Shown here in pieces: positions 1 through 8,122 of a DNA stretch of 64,000 bases; positions within the stretch are counted from its first letter, which is position 1; each line of letters opens with the position of its first letter. A program made the position numbers and the translations under genes. The notes below the pieces were generated by a model, which did no database searches, was not told the origin of the DNA, and was given only the letters and a program-made list of their open reading frames with translations. The DNA comes from Mycobacterium sp. ACS4331 (lineage in GTDB: Bacteria; Actinomycetota; Actinomycetes; Mycobacteriales; Mycobacteriaceae), in assembly GCF_001667265.1 (NCBI RefSeq), contig NZ_LZHW01000102.1, forward strand, positions 124,001 through 188,000, written 5' to 3'.

Positions 1-1743
1 GGTGAACACGTAGTCGGGACGGTCGGCGATGATCTTGTCCATCGCGTCCTTGACCCACTCGGCGCACTGTGGGTAGGGCTTGTTGCTGCCCATGACCAGC
101 GGCAACTTCTCGGTGGACAGCGGGCAGCCCATCTTCAGGTAGGTGACCACCTTGAAGTTGTGCATCCGGCCGAGCAGATCCAGCGCGGTGATCCAGTGCT
201 CGGCGTGGGACCCGCCGGCCAGCGCGATGGTGCGGGTCGCGTTCTTGTCGCCGTAGGTGCAGTTGATGACGGCGCCGTTCTTGAAGTCGCTGATGCAGCC
301 GTCGTCGGTCGAGACCGGCAGGTCCTTGGCGGCTTCGAGCACGGTGGGCCGCATCGGGACCCGCGGCACCTTGGCGTCCTCGAGCAGGGCCTTGGCGCCG
401 GGGTAGTCGCGGGCGCTCAGACCGGCCAACTCCTTGCCGTCGGTGCGCTGCAGCATGACGTGTTCCCGCCAGGTGAACGACGTCGCGGTCAACGCCACAC
501 CCAGCAGCACGACGGTCGAGCCCAACACCATGGTCGGGCGGCGCAACCGGGTCCACCAGCCGACCCGGTGCTGGTCGGGGCGGGTCGCCGGGGCGCGATA
601 GCGCAACGGTTCCTCGACGAAGCGCATCGTGAGGTAGGCCAGCACGCCGGAGACGGCCAGCACCGCGGCGCCCTCGGCGAAGTTCACCGCCGTCTTCCCG
701 GTGTGGGAGAGCCAGAAGATCAGCAGCGGCCAGTGCCACAGGTACAGCGAATACGCCATCGCGCCCAGCGTCACCAGCGGCCGCCAGGCCAGCACGCGAC
801 TGGGCACCGGGACCCGGCCCCGGGTGTGCGGATCGGCGTGCCGGTTGGCCGCGGCCAGGATCATCAGGACCGTGGCGCCGACGGGCACCAGCGCCCACGG
901 GCCGGGGAACTCCTTGACGCCGTCGATCACCCACCCGCAGGCGAAGATCGCGGCCAGACCGACGATCGCCAGCAGCGTGCGCACCCACATCGGGCACCGG
1001 ACATACCCGACGACGGCGCCGGCGAGCGCACCCACCAGCAGCTCCCAGGCGCGCGCGAAGCTGTTGTAGTACGCGGTGGCCTGATCGGCGTTGTGCGCGA
1101 TGATCGCGTAGACGAACGACGCGATGGTCAGCGCCGACAGCAGCACCACGAAGAAGATCCGCAGGCGCCGGCCGAACGGTTTGCGCAGCAGCGCCGTGCA
1201 CAGCAGCACCAGCACCAGGAACGCGATGTAGAACTGTCCCTGCACCGACATCGACCAGATGTGCTGCAGCGGGCTGACGGCCTCCCCGGCGCGCAGGTAG
1301 TTCGACGCCGACCCGGCCAGCTCCCAGTTCTGGTAGTACCCGAGGCTCGCCAGGCTCTGGTCGGCGAAGGTCTCCCAGCGCGTCTCGGGCTGGATCAGGA
1401 TCGTCAGCACGGCCGACGCGGCCAGCACGACGACCAGAGCCGGCAGCAGGCGGCGCACAAGGCGGACGACTTCGCGCCCCGGGTTCAGAGTGGTTCCGGG
1501 TGTCAGCGCGTTGCGCAGCAGCTTGCCGCCGAAGAAGAACCCGGACAGCACCAGGAACACGTCGACGCCGCCGGACACCCTGCCGAACCAGACGTGGAAG
1601 ACAGCAACGAGCGCGATGGCGACACCGCGCAGGCCATCGAGATCATGTCGGTAGAAACCCGCCTTCCTGGTCCCCATCGCGGTCGGGGGCGCAGGATCCG
1701 GAACGCTTTCTTGCGCCGACCGGGAGGGGAGCAGGGCAGTCAT
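1..1743 (-). CDS. Membrane acyltransferase 3 / SGNH protein (OafA/YrhL type), 3'-truncated
   Basis: Read on the minus strand this is open from an ATG at 1743 to base 1 (581 codons, no stop), so the C-terminus lies outside the window. Near residue 35 it has the acyltransferase-3 motif DLDGLRGVAI with the conserved His in VAVFHVW and then GGVDVFLVLSGFFFG, followed by about ten hydrophobic segments. A periplasmic domain follows with an SGNH-like block I reading LAGGSHAEHW. The family O-acetylates or otherwise acylates cell-surface glycans or lipids at the membrane; the substrate cannot be told from sequence. Position just before divergent bioA matches M. tuberculosis Rv1565c. A second in-frame ATG at 1677 is possible, but the DLDGLRG motif follows both. 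Confidence 0.88.
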   Translation of the reverse strand, partial: MTALLPSRSAQESVPDPAPPTAMGTRKAGFYRHDLDGLRGVAIALVAVFHVWFGRVSGGVDVFLVLSGFFFGGKLLRNALTPGTTLNPGREVVRLVRRLLPALVVVLAASAVLTILIQPETRWETFADQSLASLGYYQNWELAGSASNYLRAGEAVSPLQHIWSMSVQGQFYIAFLVLVLLCTALLRKPFGRRLRIFFVVLLSALTIASFVYAIIAHNADQATAYYNSFARAWELLVGALAGAVVGYVRCPMWVRTLLAIVGLAAIFACGWVIDGVKEFPGPWALVPVGATVLMILAAANRHADPHTRGRVPVPSRVLAWRPLVTLGAMAYSLYLWHWPLLIFWLSHTGKTAVNFAEGAAVLAVSGVLAYLTMRFVEEPLRYRAPATRPDQHRVGWWTRLRRPTMVLGSTVVLLGVALTATSFTWREHVMLQRTDGKELAGLSARDYPGAKALLEDAKVPRVPMRPTVLEAAKDLPVSTDDGCISDFKNGAVINCTYGDKNATRTIALAGGSHAEHWITALDLLGRMHNFKVVTYLKMGCPLSTEKLPLVMGSNKPYPQCAEWVKDAMDKIIADRPDYVFT

Positions 1744-1837
1744 GTTCGAGGAGACAATCTACCCAATCGTGGCCTGTGGTTCATTTCCCGAAGCCCGCGT
1801 CGTGGCGCCTCCGATAGGCTCGGTGCCCGTGTGTGCG

Positions 1838-3124
1838 ATGGCGCCCGAGGACATCAGCGCGATCGATGCTGCCCATATCTGGCACCCCTACAGCACGATC
1901 GGCCGGCCCGGGTCGATGCCCCCGGTGGTGGCGGTCGCGGCCAAGGGGGCGTGGCTGACGCTCGTGGTCGACGGTCAGCCGACCCAGGTGCTCGACGCCA
2001 TGGCTTCGTGGTGGACAGCGGTGCACGGGCATGGCCATCCCGCCCTCGATGAGGCTCTGACCCGGCAGTTGTCGGTGATGAACCATGTCATGTTCGGCGG
2101 CCTGACCCATGAGCCGGCCGCGCGACTGGCCCAACTGCTCGTTGAGATCACCCCGGCGGGCCTGGACACGGTGTTCTTCAGCGACTCCGGATCGGTGTCC
2201 GTCGAGGTCGCGGCCAAAATGGCACTTCAGTACCAGATAGCGCGGGGCCGGCCCGAGCGGCACCGGCTGATGACGTGGCGTGGCGGATATCACGGTGACA
2301 CGTTCACTCCGATGAGCGTGTGCGACCCCGACGGCGGGATGCACAGCCTCTGGACCCCGGTGCTCACACCCCAGGTGTTCGCCCCGGCTGTGCCCTCGCA
2401 GTACTCCTCGGCGTACTCCGCGGAGTTCGAGCGGCTGCTGGTGGAACACGTCGGGGAACTGGCGGCGGTCATCGTCGAACCCGTGGTGCAGGGTGCGGGC
2501 GGCATGCGCTTCCACGACCCGCGGCAGGTGGCCGATCTCCGGGCGATCTGCGACCGCCACGATGTGCTGTTGATCTTCGACGAGATCGCGACCGGCTTCG
2601 GCCGCACCGGGGCCCTGTTCGCCGCCGACCACGCGGGCGTGGCGCCCGACATCATGTGTGTCGGCAAGGCGCTCACCGGCGGCTACGTCACCCTGGCGGC
2701 GACGCTGTGCAGCACCGAGATCGCCGAGGTGATCAGTGGCTCGGCGGCCGGTGCGCTGATGCACGGGCCCACCTTCATGGCCAATCCGCTGGCCTGTGCG
2801 GTCTCGGTGGCCGCGGTCGAGCTGCTGCTCGCGCAGGACTGGGGGGCCCGGGTCGCCGAGATCGAGACCGGCCTGCGGGCGGGGCTCGAGGCCGCGCGCG
2901 AGTTGCCCGGTGTGGCCGATGTGCGGGTGCTCGGCGCGATCGGCGTGGTCGAGATGGCGCACCCCGTGGACGTCCCGGTGGCCACCCGGGTGGCGCTGGA
3001 GCACGGTGTGTGGCTGCGCCCGTTCCGCAACCTGGTGTACGTGATGCCGCCGTTCGTGTGCACGCCTGCCGAGATCGCCCAGATCACCTCGGCCATGACG
3101 GCCGTCGCGCGTGCGTTAGCCTGA
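1838..3124 (+). CDS. bioA: Adenosylmethionine-8-amino-7-oxononanoate (DAPA) aminotransferase BioA
   Basis: PLP-dependent aminotransferase that makes 7,8-diaminopelargonate from KAPA using SAM, the step after BioF in biotin synthesis. It is 428 aa (M. tuberculosis BioA, about 437) and near-collinear with it: IWHPYS at the N-terminus, SSWW-like ASWWTAVHGHGHP, the FFSDSGSVSVEVA phosphate region, IFDEIATGFGRTG, and the PLP lysine in VGKALTGGY (Lys277). ATG 1838 places the conserved IWHPYS region as in homologues. An upstream in-frame ATG at 1742 would overlap the divergent acyltransferase start. A TAGGCT -10 box at 1815-1820 lies 8 bp before an in-frame GTG (1829), so leaderless initiation there is a real alternative. 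No BioQ-type operator precedes it. Confidence 0.95.
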   Translation: MAPEDISAIDAAHIWHPYSTIGRPGSMPPVVAVAAKGAWLTLVVDGQPTQVLDAMASWWTAVHGHGHPALDEALTRQLSVMNHVMFGGLTHEPAARLAQLLVEITPAGLDTVFFSDSGSVSVEVAAKMALQYQIARGRPERHRLMTWRGGYHGDTFTPMSVCDPDGGMHSLWTPVLTPQVFAPAVPSQYSSAYSAEFERLLVEHVGELAAVIVEPVVQGAGGMRFHDPRQVADLRAICDRHDVLLIFDEIATGFGRTGALFAADHAGVAPDIMCVGKALTGGYVTLAATLCSTEIAEVISGSAAGALMHGPTFMANPLACAVSVAAVELLLAQDWGARVAEIETGLRAGLEAARELPGVADVRVLGAIGVVEMAHPVDVPVATRVALEHGVWLRPFRNLVYVMPPFVCTPAEIAQITSAMTAVARALA

Positions 3125-3134
3125 ACGGTGTTCA
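3117..3134 (+). promoter_or_regulatory. bioFD promoter -10 box and BioQ-type operator
   Basis: A perfect palindrome TGAAC-GGT-GTTCA (3122-3134) overlaps a TAGCCT -10 box (3117-3122) and the TGA stop of bioA. The same arms, with a different 3-bp centre, recur at 6152-6164 between bioQ and bioB, and both copies sit in the extended context TAGCCTGAAC-N3-GTTCAAGT. BioQ of M. smegmatis is known to repress biotin genes through a 13-bp palindrome of this form. Predicted transcription start is about 3129, inside the operator, so binding should block bioFD. Confidence 0.8.
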
Positions 3135-3165
3135 AGTAGCCCCCGAGCAGCCGTGGGAGTCCCAG

Positions 3166-4320
3166 GTGAGAAGTGCAGGCGTCGCATCCGCAACACCGCT
3201 GGCCTGGCTCGACGACGTGGAGCGACAGCGTCGCGCGGCGGGGCTGCGCCGCTCGCTGCGTCCCCGCACGCCCGGGACCGTCGACGTCGATCTGGCGTCC
3301 AACGACTACCTGGGGCTGTCACAGCATCCGGCGGTGATCGACGCGGGCATCGACGCGCTGCGCACCTGGGGTGCCGGATCGACCGGATCGCGCCTGGTCA
3401 CCGGTGACACCGAGCTGCACGAGCAGTTCGAGGTCGAGCTGGCCGAGTTCATCGGCGCGCCCGCCGCGCTGGTGTTCTCGTCGGGCTACGCCGCCAACAT
3501 CGGCGCGGTGGTGGCGCTGTCGGGACCGGACGCCCTGGTGGTCTCCGACGCCTACTCGCACGCCTCGCTGGTCGACGCGTGCCGGCTGTCCCGCGCGCGT
3601 GTCGTGGTCAGCCCGCATCGCGACGTCGACGCGGTCGAGGCCGCGTTGTCCTCGCGGTCGGAGGAGCGCGCCCTGGTCATCACCGACTCGGTGTTCAGCG
3701 CCGACGGGGCGTTGGCCCCGCTGGCCAGGCTGCATGAGGTGTGCCGCCGGCACGGCGCGGTGCTGCTGGTCGACGAGGCGCACGGCCTCGGTGTGCGCGG
3801 CCGCGGCGGTCGCGGCCTGCTCGACGAGGTGGGCCTGGCCGGTGCACCGGACATCGTCATGACCACCACGCTGTCCAAGGCGCTCGGCAGCCAGGGGGGT
3901 GCGGTTCTGGGCTCGGTCGCGGTGCGTGAGCACCTGATCGACGCGGCCCGCACCTTCATCTTCGACACCGGGCTTGCGCCCGCGGCCGTCGGTGCGGCCT
4001 CGGCGGCGCTGCGGCTGCTGGCCGAGAACCCGGGACTGGCCGATGCGGTCCTCGAACACGCCCGCGCGCTGGCGCACATGTGCGACGTGGTCGAGGAGCC
4101 GCAGTCCGCCGTGGTGTCGGTCATCCTGGGCGACCCCGACGTCGCGGTGGCGGCGGCCGCCGCGTGCGCCGAACGCGGTGTCCGGGTGGGCTGCTTCCGC
4201 CCGCCCACGGTGCCCGCAGGCACCTCCCGGCTGCGGCTGACCGCGCGGGCCTCGCTGACCGAGCACGAGCTCGAGCGGGCTCGCGAGGTGCTCACCGAAG
4301 TGCTCGGGGCGCGCGAATGA
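3166..4320 (+). CDS. bioF: 8-amino-7-oxononanoate synthase BioF
   Basis: PLP enzyme condensing pimeloyl thioester with L-alanine to give KAPA, the first ring-assembly step of biotin synthesis. It is 384 aa. Family motifs are LASNDYLGL, GSTGSRLVTG, VFSSGYAANIG, DSVFSADG, LVDEAHGLGVRG and the PLP lysine in TTLSKALGSQGG (Lys238). I chose GTG 3166 because GGGAG at 3155-3159 sits 6 bp upstream and no closer start matches homologues; reading further upstream would run back through bioA. It overlaps bioD by 4 bp (ATGA), so bioF and bioD are probably translated together from the BioQ-controlled promoter. Confidence 0.95.
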   Translation: MRSAGVASATPLAWLDDVERQRRAAGLRRSLRPRTPGTVDVDLASNDYLGLSQHPAVIDAGIDALRTWGAGSTGSRLVTGDTELHEQFEVELAEFIGAPAALVFSSGYAANIGAVVALSGPDALVVSDAYSHASLVDACRLSRARVVVSPHRDVDAVEAALSSRSEERALVITDSVFSADGALAPLARLHEVCRRHGAVLLVDEAHGLGVRGRGGRGLLDEVGLAGAPDIVMTTTLSKALGSQGGAVLGSVAVREHLIDAARTFIFDTGLAPAAVGAASAALRLLAENPGLADAVLEHARALAHMCDVVEEPQSAVVSVILGDPDVAVAAAAACAERGVRVGCFRPPTVPAGTSRLRLTARASLTEHELERAREVLTEVLGARE

Positions 4321-4994
4321 CCGTCGTGATGGTCACCGGCACGGGCACCGGGGTGGGCAAGACGGTGGCCACCGCGGCGCTGGCGTGTCACGCCCGGCTG
4401 CATGCGCACGACGTCGCGGTGTGCAAGCCCGTGCAGACCGGAACGATCGACGGCGACGACGACCTCGCAACCGTCGGCCGGTTGTCCGGCGTGACCGAAC
4501 TCGCCGGCCTTGCGCGGTACCCGCAACCGCTCGCGCCCGTCGCGGCCGCCGCGGAGGCCGATATGGCACTGCCCACCCGCGCCGAACTGATCGACTTCAT
4601 CCGCGCCGCCGACCGGCCCGGCCGGCTGACCCTCGTGGAGGGTGCGGGCGGCCTGGTCGTCGAACTCGGCGCCGACGGCGTCACGCTGCGGGACCTGGCC
4701 GAGGAACTCGCCACCCCGGTGGTTGTCGTCGTCGGCCCCGAACTGGGCACCCTGAACTACACCGCGTTGACCCTGGAAGCCCTTGGCGCCAGGAACCTTT
4801 CCTGCCCCGGTCTGGTCGTCGGGTCATGGCCGGCACAACCCGGGCCCGCCGAGGTGTCCAACCGTGGCGCACTCGAGGCCCTCGCGCCGGTGCGCGCGGC
4901 CCTGCCCGCCGGCGCCGGGTCGCTGTCGCCGGCGGACTTCGCCAAGCTGTCGGCCGCGGCCTTCGACGCGGACTGGGTCGCCGGCCTCATCTGA
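4317..4994 (+). CDS. bioD: ATP-dependent dethiobiotin synthetase BioD
   Basis: Closes the ureido ring of DAPA with CO2 and ATP to give dethiobiotin. It is 225 aa, the normal length. The N-terminal P-loop reads GTGTGVGKT (residues 8-16), followed by the substrate-side VCKPVQTG and the VEGAGGLVV motif, with no long C-terminal extension. The ATG overlaps the bioF stop (ATGA), consistent with translational coupling in the bioFD unit. All three classical late steps (BioA, F, D) plus BioB are therefore in this window, whereas a pimelate-supply gene is not seen here. Confidence 0.95.
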   Translation: MTVVMVTGTGTGVGKTVATAALACHARLHAHDVAVCKPVQTGTIDGDDDLATVGRLSGVTELAGLARYPQPLAPVAAAAEADMALPTRAELIDFIRAADRPGRLTLVEGAGGLVVELGADGVTLRDLAEELATPVVVVVGPELGTLNYTALTLEALGARNLSCPGLVVGSWPAQPGPAEVSNRGALEALAPVRAALPAGAGSLSPADFAKLSAAAFDADWVAGLI

Positions 4995-5006
4995 TCTGAT
5001 CTGACC

Positions 5007-5528
5007 ATGGCGCACTCCATCGAGCTGCTGTTCGACGACCGCACCGAGGCCGCGCTGCGGGAGTCCTGGCGGCGGCTGACCGATGCGGGACTGCCCAGTC
5101 AGGCACGCATCCGCGCCGAGACCAACCGCCCTCATGTGACGTTGGTGGCCGCAGAGCACATCGACGCATCCGTCGACGACGTGCTCGCGGGGTTCACCCG
5201 GCGGCTGCCGATGGCGTGCACCGTGGGTGCGCTGCTGCTGTTCGGCCGCGCACCCTACGTGCTGGCCCGGCTCATCGTGCCCACCGTCGATCTGCTGGAT
5301 CTTCATCGCGATGTCGCCGCGGCGTGCGCACCGCATCTGCCGCGCGGCGCCATGGCGCACAGCGATCGGGACGCCTGGACCCCACACACCACCCTGGCCC
5401 GGCGCCTGCGGCCCGAACAGCTGGCCGACGCGCTGGCGCTGCGCGGCCTCTCCGCCGACTGGCGTGGGCACTTCACCGGCCTGCGCCGCTGGGACGGGGA
5501 CGCCCGCGTCGATCTGGTCTACCCCTAG
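5007..5528 (+). CDS. 2'-5' RNA ligase / cyclic phosphodiesterase superfamily protein
   Basis: A 173-aa protein with the two HxTx motifs that define the 2H phosphoesterase fold: HVTL at residues 43-46 and HTTL at 127-130, spaced as in LigT/ThpR enzymes. These hydrolyse cyclic phosphodiester ends of RNA or small nucleotides, or ligate tRNA halves in vitro; the physiological substrate is unknown. It starts 12 bp after bioD and matches the position of Rv1571, so it is probably cotranscribed with bioFD without an obvious biotin role. Its stop overlaps the end of convergent bioQ by 4 bp. Confidence 0.82.
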   Translation: MAHSIELLFDDRTEAALRESWRRLTDAGLPSQARIRAETNRPHVTLVAAEHIDASVDDVLAGFTRRLPMACTVGALLLFGRAPYVLARLIVPTVDLLDLHRDVAAACAPHLPRGAMAHSDRDAWTPHTTLARRLRPEQLADALALRGLSADWRGHFTGLRRWDGDARVDLVYP

Positions 5529-6136
5529 TTCGGGGAGCGCTGCCGCGACGGCTCCGTCGCGGCGGCCTGCACCGTCAAGCCGTCGATGAGCAGCGACAGC
5601 CCGAAGTCGAAGGCCGCACCCGGTGCCGCGGTCGGGTCGAACACCGACTGGTCGGCGGGCAGCGCGCCCGCGGCGTCCCACTGCAGGCGGGACTGTTCAT
5701 CGCCGGTGAATCCCAGGACGTAGTGCACGATCGTGCGGGCGGCCAGGTCGGCGCGCGCGGGCGTGGTTCCTCCCTCGACCGCGGCCTCGGCGAGGCGTGC
5801 CAGCACCGTCGCCACCGCGGTGGACTGCCCGGCGGAGAAACTGGCTGAGACCAGCTCGGCTCCGTCGGTGTGCGACAGCAGCGCGTCGCGCAACCGGGAG
5901 CACAGGGTGGCGATCGTCGACTGCCAGCCGACCGGTTGCAGCGGTGAGCACACCGGGGTGAGGATCTCGTCCGCCACCGCGCCGAGCAGTTCCTGTTTGT
6001 TGGCGAAGTGCCAGTAGAGGGCGCCGGGGGTGACATCGAGTTCTCGGGCGAGTCGTCGCATGGTCAGGTCGGCCAGGCCGAAGTTGTCGAGGATCTCGAT
6101 GGCCTTGGTCACCAGAGCGCGTTTGTGCAGCTGCAC
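5525..6136 (-). CDS. bioQ: TetR-family biotin regulator BioQ
   Basis: A 203-aa TetR-family repressor. The N-terminal helix-turn-helix reads LTMRRLARELDVTPGALYWHFANKQELL, followed by an all-helical ligand domain. It is divergent from bioB across a palindrome identical in form to the BioQ box, and a second box precedes bioF, which matches the published BioQ regulon of M. smegmatis. M. tuberculosis lacks this gene at the locus. GTG 6136 is supported by a TATCGT-class -10 (TATGCT, plus positions 6148-6143) exactly 6 bp upstream, so the mRNA is probably leaderless and autoregulated. The signal sensed by BioQ is not evident from the sequence. Confidence 0.9.
   Translation of the reverse strand: MQLHKRALVTKAIEILDNFGLADLTMRRLARELDVTPGALYWHFANKQELLGAVADEILTPVCSPLQPVGWQSTIATLCSRLRDALLSHTDGAELVSASFSAGQSTAVATVLARLAEAAVEGGTTPARADLAARTIVHYVLGFTGDEQSRLQWDAAGALPADQSVFDPTAAPGAAFDFGLSLLIDGLTVQAAATEPSRQRSPN
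5542..5563. terminator. Hairpin between convergent 2H gene and bioQ
   Basis: A 9-bp perfect stem, GCCGCGACG / CGTCGCGGC, with a GCTC loop lies within the last codons of bioQ, just past the stop of the convergent gene. It has no U-tract. Mycobacterial terminators often lack one, so a bidirectional terminator is plausible but unproven. Confidence 0.4.
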
Positions 6137-6142
6137 GTGGCT

Positions 6143-6164
6143 AGCATAGCCTGAACACCGTTCA
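6143..6164. promoter_or_regulatory. bioQ/bioB divergent promoters with BioQ-type operator
   Basis: The palindrome TGAAC-ACC-GTTCA occupies 6152-6164. On the plus strand TAGCCT (6147-6152) is the same -10 box seen before bioF and would start bioB transcription near 6159, inside the operator. On the minus strand TATGCT (6148-6143) lies 6 bp before the bioQ GTG. The two -10 boxes overlap, so one repressor dimer can shut both directions. Confidence 0.82.
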
Positions 6165-6203
6165 AGTTCTGATCGCAGTCGAGTTGTGGCTTAAGGAGCG
6201 CTG

Positions 6204-7211
6204 GTGACGCAGGCAGCTGTCGATGTCCTGAGTTCGGCCCGGGAACAGGTTCTCGAGCGCGGCGAGGGGCTCAACGAGGACCAGGTGCTGCAGGTGCTGC
6301 AGCTTCCCGATGACCGCCTCGAAGAACTGCTGGCCCTGGCCCATGAGGTCCGGATGAAGTGGTGTGGCCCGGAGGTCGAGGTCGAGGGCATCATCAGCCT
6401 CAAGACCGGCGGCTGCCCCGAGGACTGCCACTTCTGTTCGCAGTCAGGGCTTTTCGCCTCGCCCGTGCGCAGCGCATGGCTCGACATCCCCAGCCTGGTT
6501 GAGGCCGCCAAACAGACCGCGAAATCCGGCGCGACCGAATTCTGCATCGTCGCCGCGGTCCGCGGACCCGACGAGCGCCTGCTGTCGCAGGTGGCCGCGG
6601 GCATCGAAGCGATCCGCAACGAGGTCGACATCCAGATCGCGTGCTCGCTGGGCATGCTCAACCAGGAGCAGGTGGACCGCCTGTCCGCGATGGGCGTGCA
6701 CCGCTACAACCACAACCTCGAAACCGCCAGGTCGTTCTTCCCGAACGTCGTGACCACCCACAGCTGGGAGGAGCGCTGGGAGACCCTGGGCATGGTTCGG
6801 GACGCCGGCATGGAGGTGTGCTGCGGCGGCATCCTCGGAATGGGTGAAACCCTCGAACAGCGTGCCGAATTCGCCGCCAACCTCGCCGAACTCGATCCGC
6901 ACGAGGTCCCGCTGAACTTCCTCAACCCGCGGCCCGGCACCCCGTTCGGCGATCTCGAGGTGCTGCCCGCGTCCGAGGCGCTCAAGGCCGTCGCGGCCTT
7001 CCGCCTGGCCCTGCCCCGGACGATGCTGCGGTTCGCCGGCGGCCGCGAGATCACGCTCGGTGACCTGGGGGCCAAGCAGGGCATCCTGGGCGGCATCAAC
7101 GCCGTCATTGTCGGGAACTACCTCACCACGCTCGGCCGGCCCGCCGAGGCCGACCTCGAACTGCTCGACGATCTGCAGATGCCGATCAAGGCACTCAACG
7201 CGAGCCTGTAG
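6204..7211 (+). CDS. bioB: Biotin synthase BioB (radical SAM)
   Basis: Inserts sulfur into dethiobiotin using two Fe-S clusters and radical SAM chemistry. The SAM cluster motif CPEDCHFC gives Cys71, Cys75 and Cys78; auxiliary-cluster residues lie in the later HNLET, CCGGI and RFAGGRE regions. It is 335 aa. GTG 6204 is preceded by AAGGAG (6193-6198), so unlike bioQ this mRNA has a leader of about 45 bases. It is followed after 6 bp by bsaP, needed in mycobacteria for BioB activity. Confidence 0.96.
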   Translation: MTQAAVDVLSSAREQVLERGEGLNEDQVLQVLQLPDDRLEELLALAHEVRMKWCGPEVEVEGIISLKTGGCPEDCHFCSQSGLFASPVRSAWLDIPSLVEAAKQTAKSGATEFCIVAAVRGPDERLLSQVAAGIEAIRNEVDIQIACSLGMLNQEQVDRLSAMGVHRYNHNLETARSFFPNVVTTHSWEERWETLGMVRDAGMEVCCGGILGMGETLEQRAEFAANLAELDPHEVPLNFLNPRPGTPFGDLEVLPASEALKAVAAFRLALPRTMLRFAGGREITLGDLGAKQGILGGINAVIVGNYLTTLGRPAEADLELLDDLQMPIKALNASL

Positions 7212-7217
7212 AAACAG

Positions 7218-7469
7218 GTGATGATCGCCGAACTGCCTGCGCTGCCCGAACCGGTGAGTGCGGGCGCCTTCAACGTCTACACCGGCAGGTCCGCCGACTC
7301 GGCGGACGGCGCGGTGCTGCCGACGGCCGCCCAGCTGGGGCTGGAGCCGCCGCGGTTCTGCGCCGCATGCGGTCGCCGCATGACGGTGCAGGTCCGACCC
7401 GACGGCTGGTGGGCGAAGTGTTCCCGGCACGGCCTGGTCGACTCCAGGGATCTGGAGACCCAGCGGTGA
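7218..7469 (+). CDS. bsaP: Biotin synthase auxiliary protein BsaP
   Basis: An 83-aa (82 if ATG 7221 is used) protein in the Rv1590 position directly after bioB. Rv1590/MSMEG_3195-type proteins have been reported as required for mycobacterial biotin synthase to turn over. The C-terminal half carries CAAC (Cys48, Cys51) and, 16 residues on, KCSRH (Cys68, His71), a compact metal- or cluster-binding pattern flanking a WW pair. The first 40 residues look flexible. GTG 7218 and ATG 7221 are adjacent and either could start. Its stop overlaps the start of the next gene by 4 bp (GTGA). Confidence 0.88.
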   Translation: MMIAELPALPEPVSAGAFNVYTGRSADSADGAVLPTAAQLGLEPPRFCAACGRRMTVQVRPDGWWAKCSRHGLVDSRDLETQR

Positions 7470-8122
7470 CGGCGTCGTCGTCCGAGGGGCAACCCGCCGC
7501 CGCGCCGTCGATTCCGCGCCGCCGCGCCGTGGCCATCGTCGTATTCGGACTCCTGGTCGCCGGTGGGATCGTCGGCGTCCTGTGGGCCCTGCTGGCCCCG
7601 CCCGTGCACGGTGTGGTGGCGCTGACCAAGAGCGGCGAGCGGATCTACGCCCACCTGGGCGCCGAGGCCGACCATTTCTTCGTTGCGGCTTTCCTGCTGC
7701 TGGGCATGCTGTGCGTGCTGGGTGTCACCGGCGCCACCGCCGCCTGGCAGTGGCGCGCCCACCGGGGGCCGCTGATGGTCTTCGGGGTGTCGGTCGGCAC
7801 CGTCGGGGCCGGCGGGGTGGCTGCGCTGGTCGGGGCGCTGCTGGTACGCGCGCAGTACGACGTGATCGACGTCGCGGGCGCGCCGATCAGCCCGGAGCAC
7901 CGCGTGCACTACGTGACCGAGGCACCCGCGGTGTTCTTCGGCCACACGCCGCTGCAGATCGCCACGACGCTGCTGGTGCCCGCGGCGGCTGCGGCGATGG
8001 TGTACGCCGTGGCGGCGGTGGCGACCCCGCGCGACGACCTCGGAGCCCACCCGCCGGTCGAGGGCGTCGTGCTGCGCTCGCCGGTCGTCACAGTGGACGG
8101 CGGTGAAGCACCCGTCCGGTGA
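7466..8122 (+). CDS. DUF2567 membrane protein
   Basis: A 218-aa Rv1591-type protein of unknown function. A short cytoplasmic N-terminus with a PRRR patch leads into about four membrane helices (near residues 22-42, 68-90, 104-126 and 162-185 by hydrophobicity), with an outward loop between the third and fourth. GTG 7466 overlaps the bsaP stop (GTGA) and is preferred over upstream in-frame codons that would lie inside bsaP. It may therefore be cotranscribed with bioB-bsaP. Its last 35 bp overlap the tail of the convergent lipase gene. Confidence 0.8.
   Translation: MTASSSEGQPAAAPSIPRRRAVAIVVFGLLVAGGIVGVLWALLAPPVHGVVALTKSGERIYAHLGAEADHFFVAAFLLLGMLCVLGVTGATAAWQWRAHRGPLMVFGVSVGTVGAGGVAALVGALLVRAQYDVIDVAGAPISPEHRVHYVTEAPAVFFGHTPLQIATTLLVPAAAAAMVYAVAAVATPRDDLGAHPPVEGVVLRSPVVTVDGGEAPVR

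Noticed and set aside
160..2052. A 630-codon plus-strand open frame
   Set aside because: Antisense to the acyltransferase, whose transmembrane and SGNH motifs are clear; the plus-strand product is low-complexity Gln/Arg/Gly.
2737..3124. A longer bioF starting inside bioA
   Set aside because: The bioF frame is open upstream of 3166, but conserved BioF sequence begins only at the GTG with its ribosome site, and the upstream part reads through bioA in another frame.
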